From: DASYXW01 sp035934405
Lineage (GTDB): Bacteria; Acidobacteriota; Terriglobia; UBA7540
Length of the DNA: 64,000 nt
NCBI GenBank assembly: GCA_035934405.1
Contig: DASYXW010000012.1
Location: 68,507 to 132,506 of the forward strand
Direction of reading: 5' to 3'
Under the pieces are notes generated by a model, which was given only the letters and a program-made list of their open reading frames with translations, did not search any database and was not told the origin of the DNA. A program made the position numbers and the translations under genes. This document shows, piece after piece, positions 25,083 to 33,394 of the stretch (positions are counted from its first letter, which is position 1; each line of letters starts with the position of its first letter).

Positions 25083-25892
25083 ATGAGAGAAACCTATGGA
25101 GTAATCCTGCCGGGGATGGACCTGTCCAACCTCACCGGCAAGCTGATTGTGATCGAGGGCACGGACGGCGTGGGCCGCACGACGCAGATGGATCTGCTGA
25201 AGCCCTGGCTCGAAAAGGAAGGCCGCGCCGTGCTCGATACCGGGCTGACGCGGTCGGCGCTCGCCGGCAAGGGCATCAAGCAGGCGAAGGAAGGGCACAC
25301 GCTCGGTCCGCTGACGCTCGACCTCTTCTACGCCACCGACTTCGCCGACCGTCTGGAGCAGGAAATCGTGCCGGCGTTGCGCGCCGGATTCGTGGTGCTC
25401 ACCGACCGTTACATTTACTCGCTCATGGCGCGGGCGGCAACGCGCGGCGTGGATCCGGCGTGGATCCGCAACGCGTACAGTTTCGCGCTCAAACCCGACG
25501 CCGTCTTCTATCTCAAGATCGGGGTGGACGATTTGATTCCTCGCGTGGTGTTCAAGCGCGGCTTCGACTACTGGGAGTCGGGCATGGACCTGCATCCCAG
25601 CGAAGATATGTACGAGAGCTTCCGCAAGTACCAGACCACGCTGCTGGCGCAGTTCGACAAGCTGGCGGAGGAGTATGGTTTCCAGGTGATTGACGCGACG
25701 CCGGAGCCCGCCAGCGTCTTCGCGCTGCTCAAAGAAGGGATCGGGCGCGTGTTGGGCCAGCCCGCCGACGCCATCTTCACCCTGCCGCCGTCGAAGGCGC
25801 TGGCGGAAGAGAGTCTGCCAACCTCGTCCGCCGCTGAGACAACCACTACCGAGCTGGCGTTGGCGAAGGCGTCCGACGGCGAAAGGGCGTAG
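25083..25892 (+). CDS. Thymidylate kinase-like protein with altered Walker A (Lys to Arg)
   Basis: A 269-residue paralogue of the kinase at 23003. ATG 25083 follows a GAGAGGG ribosome site. The P-loop reads EGTDGVGRTTQ, with Arg32 where the family has the catalytic Lys. The Asp-Arg-Tyr motif (LTDRYIYSLMARAATRG) and LFYATDFADRLEQEIVPALRAGFVV are shared with the first kinase. The TREPG loop is absent here too (TGLTRSALAG). A C-terminal tail rich in Ala/Ser/Thr follows (about 230-269). It may be a slow or non-catalytic partner of the first kinase, or act on another phosphoryl acceptor. Both copies being intact argues that the pair is maintained. Confidence 0.65.
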   Translation: MRETYGVILPGMDLSNLTGKLIVIEGTDGVGRTTQMDLLKPWLEKEGRAVLDTGLTRSALAGKGIKQAKEGHTLGPLTLDLFYATDFADRLEQEIVPALRAGFVVLTDRYIYSLMARAATRGVDPAWIRNAYSFALKPDAVFYLKIGVDDLIPRVVFKRGFDYWESGMDLHPSEDMYESFRKYQTTLLAQFDKLAEEYGFQVIDATPEPASVFALLKEGIGRVLGQPADAIFTLPPSKALAEESLPTSSAAETTTTELALAKASDGERA

Positions 25893-25928
25893 CCATTCGT
25901 CGGGTAGCCGCGCTGCCACCTGAGGGCT

Positions 25929-27287
25929 TCAACCTCCGGAGGAATTCCCCTTCAGGGCCCCCACGGCCTGCGACGTCATCTCCGACGGCGGCTCGCCACT
26001 GAGCATCCCTTGGGCCACGATGAGTTGGCGCGCCTCGCCGCGCAGGTGCGGCCAGCGCAATCCGAAGATCGTCGCTCCGGCGACGCAGCAGACGCCTCCT
26101 AACACCACCGTGTGCGGCGCCCCGATACGATTGGCGATGGCGCCTGCCAGGAGCGCGCCGAACGGCGCCATGCCCATGAACATCATGGAGTAGACGGCCA
26201 TCACGCGCCCGCGCAGCGCGTCGGGCACCATGATCTGGATCATGGTGTTGGAGGAAGACATTTGCAGCATCATCGAGAAGCCGACGGGCACCAGCAGCGC
26301 GATGGAGAGCGGATAGGAGCGCGAGAGCGCGAACAGAATCATGCTGCCGCCAAATCCCAGCGAGGCAAAGTTGATCCAGCGGCCGAGGCCGTGCACTTCG
26401 CGTTTCGCCGCCAGCATCAGGGTGCCGGCCAGGGCTCCGATGCCCGAGGCGCCCATCAGCATGCCGAGCCCGCGGGCGCCGCCGTGCAGGATCTTGGCGG
26501 CGAAAATCGGCATCAGCACGGCGTAGGGCATGCCGGTGAGGCTGATGAGGCCGAGCAGGAGCAGCAGGGCGCGGATGGGTCCGGTGCGGGCGACGAATCG
26601 AAAGCCCTCGATGATGCTCTGGAGGCCGGAAACCCGCTGGGCGCTGCGCTCGTGCTTGTCGACCACCATGAGCAGCAGGCCGGCGATCACCGCGATGTAA
26701 CTCACCGCGTTCCCGAAGAAACACCAACCTTCGCCGATGGCCGCCACCAGCACGCCCGCGATGGCGGGTCCGAGAACGCGGGCGCCGTTGACCATGGAAG
26801 AGTTGAGCGCGACGGCGTTGATGATATCTTCGGAGTGCACCATTTCAACGATGAACGCCTGGCGGGCCGGAACGTCGAAAGCGTTGACGACGCCCAAGGA
26901 CGAAGCCAGCACCATAATTTCCCACACGCGGATGTGTCCGAGGAGAGTGAGCGCCGAGAGGATGAAGGCCAGCAGCATCGACGAGGTCTGCGTGCCAATG
27001 ACGACGCGATGGCGGCTGTAACGGTCGGCCACCAGGCCTCCGACGGGCGACAGCAGGAAGACCGGGATCTGTCCCGCGAAGCCGACGAGTCCCAGCAGCA
27101 GCGACGAGCCGGTGAGCCGGTACACCAGCCACGACTGCGCCACCGACTGCATCCAGGTGCCAACCAGCGAGATGATCTGGCCGCTGAAAAACAGCCGGTA
27201 GTTGCGGTGCCGCAAGGCGCGGAACATCAGCGGCAGCCGCGAGGAAGATTCACGGGATTCGCGTTCAGCAGTCTCGGATAAGGGCAC
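25929..27287 (-). CDS. Major facilitator superfamily exporter (EntS-like, drug:H+ antiporter type)
   Basis: A 452-residue, roughly 12-helix membrane protein. FRALRHRNYRLFFSGQIISLVGTWMQSVAQSWLVYRLTGSS is the typical first-helix signature of the MFS_3 group. GGLVADRYSRHRVV is the loop 2-3 motif. GWCFFGNAVSYIAVIAGLLLM and the later GLGMLMGASGIGALAGTL are transmembrane helices. The substrate is unknown; relatives export siderophores or drugs. The start is uncertain: GTG 27287 or ATG 27227 (MFRALRH). It is transcribed toward the kinase genes and ends 37 bases from the second kinase's stop (convergent). Confidence 0.82.
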   Translation of the reverse strand: MPLSETAERESRESSSRLPLMFRALRHRNYRLFFSGQIISLVGTWMQSVAQSWLVYRLTGSSLLLGLVGFAGQIPVFLLSPVGGLVADRYSRHRVVIGTQTSSMLLAFILSALTLLGHIRVWEIMVLASSLGVVNAFDVPARQAFIVEMVHSEDIINAVALNSSMVNGARVLGPAIAGVLVAAIGEGWCFFGNAVSYIAVIAGLLLMVVDKHERSAQRVSGLQSIIEGFRFVARTGPIRALLLLLGLISLTGMPYAVLMPIFAAKILHGGARGLGMLMGASGIGALAGTLMLAAKREVHGLGRWINFASLGFGGSMILFALSRSYPLSIALLVPVGFSMMLQMSSSNTMIQIMVPDALRGRVMAVYSMMFMGMAPFGALLAGAIANRIGAPHTVVLGGVCCVAGATIFGLRWPHLRGEARQLIVAQGMLSGEPPSEMTSQAVGALKGNSSGG

Positions 27288-27353
27288 GAGATAATTCTAC
27301 CTTAGTCGCTTGGATTCTCGAACGCCGGCTGCCGATTCAACTGGGCCGGCAGT

Positions 27354-27383
27354 TTGACAAAACCGATGCGAGGGCCAGAGAAT
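27354..27383 (+). promoter_or_regulatory. Candidate promoter of the Mrp/ApbC gene
   Basis: TTGACA at 27354-27359, an 18-base spacer, and GAGAAT at 27378-27383 (4 of 6). It would give a leader of about 30 bases. Confidence 0.5.
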
Positions 27384-27418
27384 CAAAACGTACCTCCCAC
27401 GTGGCTCAAGGAGTTTTC

Positions 27419-28501
27419 ATGGCCCAGATTCACCCGCAGGATGTTCTCAAGGCGCTGGCCGCGCTGCGAGATGCCGGGCGCCGACAGGACATCGTCGCGC
27501 TCGGCATGGTGAAGGACGTCGAAGTCGGCGACAACCGCGTGGCCTTCACACTTCGGTTGCCGAATCCGTCGAGCCCGGAGAGCGAGCAACTGGTCCGAAC
27601 CGCAAAGGAAGTGGTGGAGGAGCTGGGGGTGCGTGACGTCCAGATTCGCGTCGCGGAGCTCACGGCGCCACGCCCGGCGGCGAAGCCTGCGAACCTGATT
27701 CCGCAGGTGCGGCATACGATCGCCGTGGCAAGCGGTAAGGGCGGCGTGGGGAAGTCCACGGTGGCTGCGAACCTGGCCGTCGCGCTCGAACGCGCCGGAA
27801 ACAAGGTCGGGCTGATGGATACCGACGTCTATGGCCCCAGCGTGCCCACCCTTATGAGCGGGACGAGCGGGCTCACAGGCGGCCGCGCCGAACCCAAGGT
27901 GGTGGAGGGCAAGCTGGAGCCGCCGGTGGAATACGGCGTCAAGATTATTTCCATGGCCTATTTCCTGCCCCAGGACGAAGCTGTCATCTGGCGCGGGCCC
28001 ATGCTGCACAAGACCATCCAGCAGTTTCTGGGTGACGTGCGCTGGGGCGAGCTCGATTACCTTCTGATGGACATGCCGCCCGGCACCGGCGACATCCAGT
28101 TAAGCCTCTCGCAGACGATTCCGCTCGGCGGCGCAGTGATTGTCTCGACGCCGCAGGACTTGGCGCTGAGCGTGGCCTCAAAGGCCATCGCCATGTTTAA
28201 GAAACTGAACGTGCCGATCCTGGGCGTGGTCGAGAACATGAGCTACTACTCGTGCCCGCACTGCGGGCATCGGGAAGACATCTTCGGGCACGGCGGCGCG
28301 CGCGCGGCGGCGGAAGAGATGGGCTATCCGTTTCTCGGCGAGATCCCACTTGACGCCAACATTCGCGCCCAGAGCGACAGCGGCAAGCCGGTGGCGCTCG
28401 ATGCGACGACTCCTTACGGCAAGGCATTCAAGGATATCGCGGCAGCGCTCATCGAGCAGGTGGAGGCGGCGCAAGTGGGGCAGGAAATCAGCATTGAGTG
28501 A
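27419..28501 (+). CDS. apbC: Mrp/ApbC-type Fe-S cluster carrier ATPase
   Basis: A 360-residue protein. AAGGAG (27407-27412) stands five bases before ATG 27419, so I prefer it to the GTG at 27401. Residues 1-85 form an MIP18-like (DUF59) domain. The P-loop ATPase starts at about 100 with the deviant Walker A SGKGGVGKSTVAANL (Lys112). DYLLMDMPPGTGD is Walker B-like. The cluster-bridging CxxC is in YYSCPHCGHRE. The family transfers Fe-S clusters to apo-enzymes in the cytosol. The next gene is a Cys-rich DUF971 protein, a pairing seen in other genomes. The CDS ends at repeat family C. Confidence 0.9.
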   Translation: MAQIHPQDVLKALAALRDAGRRQDIVALGMVKDVEVGDNRVAFTLRLPNPSSPESEQLVRTAKEVVEELGVRDVQIRVAELTAPRPAAKPANLIPQVRHTIAVASGKGGVGKSTVAANLAVALERAGNKVGLMDTDVYGPSVPTLMSGTSGLTGGRAEPKVVEGKLEPPVEYGVKIISMAYFLPQDEAVIWRGPMLHKTIQQFLGDVRWGELDYLLMDMPPGTGDIQLSLSQTIPLGGAVIVSTPQDLALSVASKAIAMFKKLNVPILGVVENMSYYSCPHCGHREDIFGHGGARAAAEEMGYPFLGEIPLDANIRAQSDSGKPVALDATTPYGKAFKDIAAALIEQVEAAQVGQEISIE

Positions 28502-28592
28502 TTGACGGATTGAGCCATCGGGTCATCGGGTCATTGAGTCATTTCAACGGCCGGAGCATCTTCAATAGCTCAATGACTCAATGTGCCAATTG
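28500..28592. repeat. Degenerate word repeat, family C (CGGGTCATTGAGTCATT type)
   Basis: gagccatcgggtcatcgggt, cattgagtcatt and, inverted, aatagctcaatgactcaatg fill the spacer between apbC and the DUF971 gene. A second copy lies at 41574-41611. Confidence 0.75.
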
Positions 28593-28603
28593 TATGGAAT
28601 GAA

Positions 28604-28972
28604 ATGCAGCTCATCCCTTCCAAGATCAAACTGGCCGGCAGCGGCAACACGCTGATCGTAAACTGGTCGGATGGCCACGTAAGCGCGTACCCCTACAAGT
28701 ACCTCCGCGACCGGTGCCCGTGCGCCTCGTGTACCGGTCACGACTACGCGCCCGTCCAGCCACAGACGGCTCCAACCCTGCTGCCGATGTTCCAGAAGCC
28801 GCTGAAGCCGGAGCGCGCGGAACTGGTGGGCCGCTACGCCGTGCAGATTTACTGGAACGACGGACATTCCACCGGCATTTACTCTTTCGATTATCTTCGC
28901 GATCTCTGTCCCTGCGCGGAATGCACGGCGCGGCGGGAGAGCTTGGTTCAAGAAGGCGGGCGGACGAGCTAG
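28604..28972 (+). CDS. DUF971 protein with two CPCxxC motifs
   Basis: A 122-residue protein from ATG 28604 (a GTG seven codons upstream is possible). Two half-repeats are visible: NWSDGHVSAYPYKYLRDRCPCASC and YWNDGHSTGIYSFDYLRDLCPCAEC. This is the DUF971 / gamma-butyrobetaine hydroxylase N-terminal-like fold. It is usually present once per protein with one Cys cluster, so this copy looks internally symmetrical. The Cys groups could bind zinc or an Fe-S cluster. It lies about 100 bases after apbC, consistent with a role in Fe-S metabolism, which is not proven. Confidence 0.8.
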   Translation: MQLIPSKIKLAGSGNTLIVNWSDGHVSAYPYKYLRDRCPCASCTGHDYAPVQPQTAPTLLPMFQKPLKPERAELVGRYAVQIYWNDGHSTGIYSFDYLRDLCPCAECTARRESLVQEGGRTS

Positions 28973-28997
28973 CCTGTATAGCGGACAGTGCTATGAA

Positions 28998-29639
28998 TCA
29001 CAGAATTTCCACTTGGCAATTCTTCACCAGCGACTTGAACTTCAACGCATCCGCGTCGCTGCCCACGATGGCCGCGTAGTGCATGGGCACGGCGATCTGG
29101 GGATTAATCGCCACCGCGGCTTCCGCCGCTTCTTCCGCCGTCATTACATAAGTGCCGGAGACCGGCAGCAGCGCGATGTCGCAGCGGATGGATTTCATTT
29201 CGGGGATGAAGTCGGTGTCCGCCGCAAAATAGACGGTGGTACCGTCCATCTTGACGATGAACCCCACACGCTTCTCACTCTTAGGGTGAAACGCGCGTCC
29301 TGGCTCGCGGAACTTGTTCACGTTGTAAGCCGGCACGGCGCTAATCTCCACCTTGCCGACGAGGTGTTTCCCGCCCGGATCGATAAACAGCTTCTCTTTC
29401 ACCTTGATATCCTTCAGTCCGTCCTGGCAAAGCGGACTGGCGACAATCGTGGTGCCGGGGAAGATGACTTTGTTCAGGTCGTCCAGGCTCAAGTGATCGA
29501 AGTGCTCGTGACTGAGCAGCACGATGTCGGCTTCATCGCTCCGGGTCACCTTGAAGGGATCGGTGTAGATCACCTTCGAGCCCGCGATCTTGAAAGTATC
29601 GTGAGCAATTCGCGTGATTTCGAGATTTAGCAGTTTCAT
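28998..29639 (-). CDS. Metallo-beta-lactamase-fold hydrolase (UlaG-like)
   Basis: A 213-residue protein. AGGAGG stands seven bases before ATG 29639. The HxHxDH metal motif is SHEHFDHLS (about residue 45). A later Asp (FAADTDFIPEM) and the final HYAAIVGSDAD give the other ligands. The short length and lack of extra domains fit UlaG-like hydrolases, whose substrates vary (lactones, phosphoesters). The substrate is unknown. It is downstream of hemB on the same strand with a gap of about 25 bases, so probably cotranscribed. Confidence 0.85.
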   Translation of the reverse strand: MKLLNLEITRIAHDTFKIAGSKVIYTDPFKVTRSDEADIVLLSHEHFDHLSLDDLNKVIFPGTTIVASPLCQDGLKDIKVKEKLFIDPGGKHLVGKVEISAVPAYNVNKFREPGRAFHPKSEKRVGFIVKMDGTTVYFAADTDFIPEMKSIRCDIALLPVSGTYVMTAEEAAEAAVAINPQIAVPMHYAAIVGSDADALKFKSLVKNCQVEIL

Positions 29640-29664
29640 TCTTGCGCCTCCTTACCTGGGCCTG

Positions 29665-30639
29665 CTAGCAACCCAACAGCCGCGCCGCCTCCTTCGCAAA
29701 GTATGTCAGAATGATTCCCGCGCCGGCGCGCCGGATGGCGGTGAGCGACTCCATCATGATGCGCTCGCGGTCCACCCAGCCTCGCTCGGCCGCCGCCGCG
29801 ATCAGCGAAAATTCGCCGCTCACCTGGTAGGCGGCAATTGGGACGTCAAACCGCTGGCGGGCGAGCGCGATGACATCGAGGTAGGACAGCGCCGGCTTCA
29901 CCATGATGATGTCCGCGCCCTCCTCGATGTCGAGTGCGATCTCACGCAGGGCCTCGCGCTGATTGGCGGGGTCCATCTGGTAGCTCTTGCGGTCGCCGAA
30001 CTTGGGGGCGGAGTCCGCCGCCTCGCGGAACGGCCCGTAGAACGCGGAGGCGTACTTGGCGGCATAAGCCAGGATCGGTGTTTCGGTGAATTCGTTGTGG
30101 TCGAGCTCGGCGCGGATGCGCGCCACGCGGCCGTCCATCATGTCGGAAGGGGCAATGATGTCGGCACCCGCCTCGACCTGCGTCAGCGCCGTCTTGGCCA
30201 GCAAATCGAGCGTGGAATCGTTGTCCACTTCTCCGTTCTGGATCAGGCCGCAGTGCCCGTGACTGGTGTATTCGTCCAGGCACACATCGCAGATCACGAT
30301 CAAGTCTGGCGCGGCTTTCTTGACGGCCCGCACCGCGCGCTGCACGATGCCGTCCGGGTGATAAGCGCCCGAGCCCACTTCGTCTTTGTGCTCGGGAATC
30401 CCAAACAGAATCACCGCCGGAACGCCGAGGTCGAATACTGACTTGCATTCCCCCGTCAGCAAATCCACTGACCAGCGATAGTTGCCAGGCATGGAGCCAA
30501 TCTCGTCTTTCACGCCTGAGCCGGGGCAGACGAACAGCGGGTAGACGAACGAGCGCGCGCTTAAGCTGGTTTCGCGCACCATGCCGCGAAGCGCCTCGGT
30601 GCGGCGCAGACGGCGCGGGCGATGAATGGGAAAAGACAT
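29665..30639 (-). CDS. hemB: Delta-aminolevulinic acid dehydratase (porphobilinogen synthase)
   Basis: A 324-residue enzyme joining two 5-aminolevulinate molecules into porphobilinogen for haem and related tetrapyrroles. The two Schiff-base lysines are in AYAAKYASAFYGPFR and IMVKPALSYLD. The metal-binding region is DVCLDEYTSHGHCG, with Cys residues indicating a zinc-type active site. PIAAYQVSGEFS is also typical. The start is ATG 30639 (MSFPIHRPRRLRR); an ATG one codon earlier or a GTG at 30651 are alternatives. No other haem genes are in the window. Confidence 0.95.
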   Translation of the reverse strand: MSFPIHRPRRLRRTEALRGMVRETSLSARSFVYPLFVCPGSGVKDEIGSMPGNYRWSVDLLTGECKSVFDLGVPAVILFGIPEHKDEVGSGAYHPDGIVQRAVRAVKKAAPDLIVICDVCLDEYTSHGHCGLIQNGEVDNDSTLDLLAKTALTQVEAGADIIAPSDMMDGRVARIRAELDHNEFTETPILAYAAKYASAFYGPFREAADSAPKFGDRKSYQMDPANQREALREIALDIEEGADIIMVKPALSYLDVIALARQRFDVPIAAYQVSGEFSLIAAAAERGWVDRERIMMESLTAIRRAGAGIILTYFAKEAARLLGC

Positions 30640-30764
30640 CATGCACCTCACAGCTTTCAGGCGTCAGCGATCAACATGAATCCATATCCGAGCTTCACTC
30701 CATCAGCCCGCGCGAACGTTAGGGCACGCCCTTCGCTGTCTGCTGAGAGCCAAAAGTTGACTGC

Positions 30765-33251
30765 TCATTTGTACAGCCGGTCTCTCGACCTCAAGTTCCC
30801 GAACGACCCGACATTGGCCAGCGACAGCGCGATGCGGAACTGATTCTCATCCCGCAGCGGCCCGAGATTGAACCGGTTGTAGCCGATGTCCAGGCCGAGG
30901 CAACCCAAATTATACGTGACTTGGCCGACCAGCGCATTGGCGACCTGCTGGCTGAGATTGTAGTTGATGCCGAAAGCGGCACTCAAGCCCTTGTGGCTGG
31001 CGTTCCCATAGATCACTCTCGCATTGAGCAGGTTGAATGAAGGCTGCGGAGAAGCCGTGCCGCTGGTCGGAATGCTAAACCCTTCGCTTTGCTCGCGGCT
31101 GATGAAGAAATCCGTCGCCTGCAGGCTGAAGTCGCCGTGATGCACGCCCGACGTGATCCCCGCGTTCAGCACTCCGCCGCCGCTCGGATTGAAATCCGCG
31201 CGCAGCTCAGTGTCATAGTTCGAAAAGGGAGCAAACTTCAGCACGCTCACCACCGGGGAGAGACGCCGTCCCTGGGCAAAGGGGAATGCCGTGAGGTCGA
31301 GAGTGGGCTCGAAGACGTTGCGGCCCGGCGCGAGCGCACCGCCGAAAGTGGGATCGAAATAGTACTTCTGGGTCAGGCTAAGCGAAAGCAATTCCCGCGC
31401 CTGGGGCTGGTCAGAGTTGTCGGCGTGGTCATCCGGCGCGCTGGCCCGTCCGAACAGTGTGCTCTTGACGGAATACTCCACTTCATTCGTCTCCGCCAGA
31501 ATGTCGGTCTCATCGAAGCGCACAATGTCCGTGATCTCGCCCGGATCGGTCGCCCGCACCAGGCGATAGCGGATGTCAGGCTCGATCACGTGCTTCAGGC
31601 GATAGTGGTGGATGCGCCGGTCGAACACGCGTTCGAGAGAAGGCGGGCGAAGATCGAACGAGAAATCGCCCAGCAGTCGGGTGAGCGGATGATCGGCGCC
31701 GAGCAAACTCGTTCCGTAGTGCGTGGCTTCTACGCCGGCCGAGGGCGTGAAATGAAAGCCCCAAAACCCGGCCGTCCGCAGAGTGAGCTCGGGATGAAAG
31801 TCCAAGCGTTCCGAGAGCGCGGGCGTGCTGAAGCCCGGCTCCGTGCGGTTGAGGCCGGCGGCACTCGAATCAAAACTCCAATACAGGGGCGTGCCGCCGA
31901 TCCGTCGGTCGAGACTCGAAAAGTCGACGCTGGGCGTGTGCTGGATGACGATGGAGTTGCCGGGAATCTGCTGCGTGGAGAGAAAATCCTGATAGCGCTC
32001 GGCGTAAAAGTTCAGGCTGTAGCCGTCAAAGTTTTTGGTCAGAAAACCCGTCTGGTGCGCTTCCGAGCTGACCGCCTCGTTGAAGTTACCGCTGAAGGTG
32101 AGCCGGAAAGCGAGCGAGTTGATGTAATCCACGTCGAGCACGCCGCGAAAGCCGTCGCCCAAGTCGGCGGCCTTGCCCACGGCCCGCACGCTGTTCCCCG
32201 AGGCGTCCACCCGGCCGATGGTTGTGGTGGATGCACCGCCGCCCGGCGTCGTCGTGGTGGTAATCGGCGCCTGGATCCCGCGGTCGTTGATGCCAAAGTA
32301 GTCCACCGTAAGCTCGCTGGTGGGGCTGGGGCGGGCGCGAAACCGGCCGCTGCGTTCAAGGCCTCGCTTGCTGTAATTCTCGAGACCTAACAACAGATCG
32401 GCGCTGGGATTGATGGCCCAGAAAAAGCCGTCGCCGATGATGCTCCCCTTCTGCGACGAATTGCCCACTTGCGGCAGCAGAAAGCCGGTCTGGCGCGGGT
32501 TGCGGGCGATCGAGTGAACCAGAACGGGCGCGTAAAAAACTGGCACGCGCAGCAGCCGGAACGTGTCGCCGTAGCTCACCGCTTTGTCGTCCACCTTCAG
32601 CCGGGCCCGATGAACGGCCAGCGACCAGCCCGTGGTTTCGTCGTCGCAGGAGCTGACGCGTCCGTTCTCCACCTCGTAGGTATCTTCATCGAGCCTGCGC
32701 ACTTCGCGGGCGCGCACGTAAAACGGGTTTCCCGTCACCAGCGCCCGGGTGCGGGGGTGCGCCGAGGAGCGCACGTAGCCTTTGACACCGGAAAAACTTC
32801 CCGCGCCGGTGAGCACGTTGTACTCGCCGGAGTCCGCCTTCAAGTGAGCCTTGGGGGCGTCAAAAATCACAGCGCCGCGGGCGACGATCTCGCCGCTCGC
32901 GCGGTTGTAAGTGGCTTCGTCAGTGGTGATTCGTAGGTCCCGGTACGTCACCTCCACGTGACCCAGCAGGCTGTACGTATCCCCTATCTTCTGCTGAGAG
33001 TCGGCGCGAGTGGTGACCGTTGAACGGCTGTCTTCAAACTCCGGCCGCTCTTGCGCCGGCAGCTCGGGAGAGAAAGCCTCGAACGCGCGGCATCCGGCGG
33101 ATGCCTTCGCAGCGAGGGTAATGAAGGATGACGCGCTTTGGGCCGGCGCGGCTTTCGGAATGGAGACGAGCATTGAGCATCCGATGAAGGAAAGAATCCA
33201 CAGCCCGTGTCGCGTGCGTTGCCCCTCAAGCTTCTGACTCATGCGGCGCAT
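30765..33251 (-). CDS. lptD: LPS-assembly protein LptD
   Basis: An 828-residue outer-membrane beta-barrel that inserts lipopolysaccharide into the outer leaflet. Signal peptide at about 12-40. The N-terminal OstA jelly-roll segment is clear (GDTYSLLGHVEVTYRDLRITTDEATYNRASGEIVARGAVIF). VSSCDDETTGWSLAVHRARL carries the conserved Cys and W. RVPVFYAPVLVHSIARNPRQTGFLLPQVG leads into the barrel, which ends LGPLRDENQFRIALSLANVGSFG. The length is normal for the family. Start ATG 33251 or 33242. It supports a Gram-negative envelope and fits with the Kdo hydroxylase-like gene. Confidence 0.92.
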   Translation of the reverse strand: MRRMSQKLEGQRTRHGLWILSFIGCSMLVSIPKAAPAQSASSFITLAAKASAGCRAFEAFSPELPAQERPEFEDSRSTVTTRADSQQKIGDTYSLLGHVEVTYRDLRITTDEATYNRASGEIVARGAVIFDAPKAHLKADSGEYNVLTGAGSFSGVKGYVRSSAHPRTRALVTGNPFYVRAREVRRLDEDTYEVENGRVSSCDDETTGWSLAVHRARLKVDDKAVSYGDTFRLLRVPVFYAPVLVHSIARNPRQTGFLLPQVGNSSQKGSIIGDGFFWAINPSADLLLGLENYSKRGLERSGRFRARPSPTSELTVDYFGINDRGIQAPITTTTTPGGGASTTTIGRVDASGNSVRAVGKAADLGDGFRGVLDVDYINSLAFRLTFSGNFNEAVSSEAHQTGFLTKNFDGYSLNFYAERYQDFLSTQQIPGNSIVIQHTPSVDFSSLDRRIGGTPLYWSFDSSAAGLNRTEPGFSTPALSERLDFHPELTLRTAGFWGFHFTPSAGVEATHYGTSLLGADHPLTRLLGDFSFDLRPPSLERVFDRRIHHYRLKHVIEPDIRYRLVRATDPGEITDIVRFDETDILAETNEVEYSVKSTLFGRASAPDDHADNSDQPQARELLSLSLTQKYYFDPTFGGALAPGRNVFEPTLDLTAFPFAQGRRLSPVVSVLKFAPFSNYDTELRADFNPSGGGVLNAGITSGVHHGDFSLQATDFFISREQSEGFSIPTSGTASPQPSFNLLNARVIYGNASHKGLSAAFGINYNLSQQVANALVGQVTYNLGCLGLDIGYNRFNLGPLRDENQFRIALSLANVGSFGNLRSRDRLYK

Positions 33252-33394
33252 TCGTGCTCTAGGCTACCTGCTCCTCCGATGGTGAATTCCCCTGCTGGGC
33301 GCGAGAAGCCATTTTAGTCGAATGCCTTTGCTTCGGGGAGCGGTTTTTGCTAGGATAGGCGCTGGGGGGATGACTTCACAGGAGGTGGCGCGGA

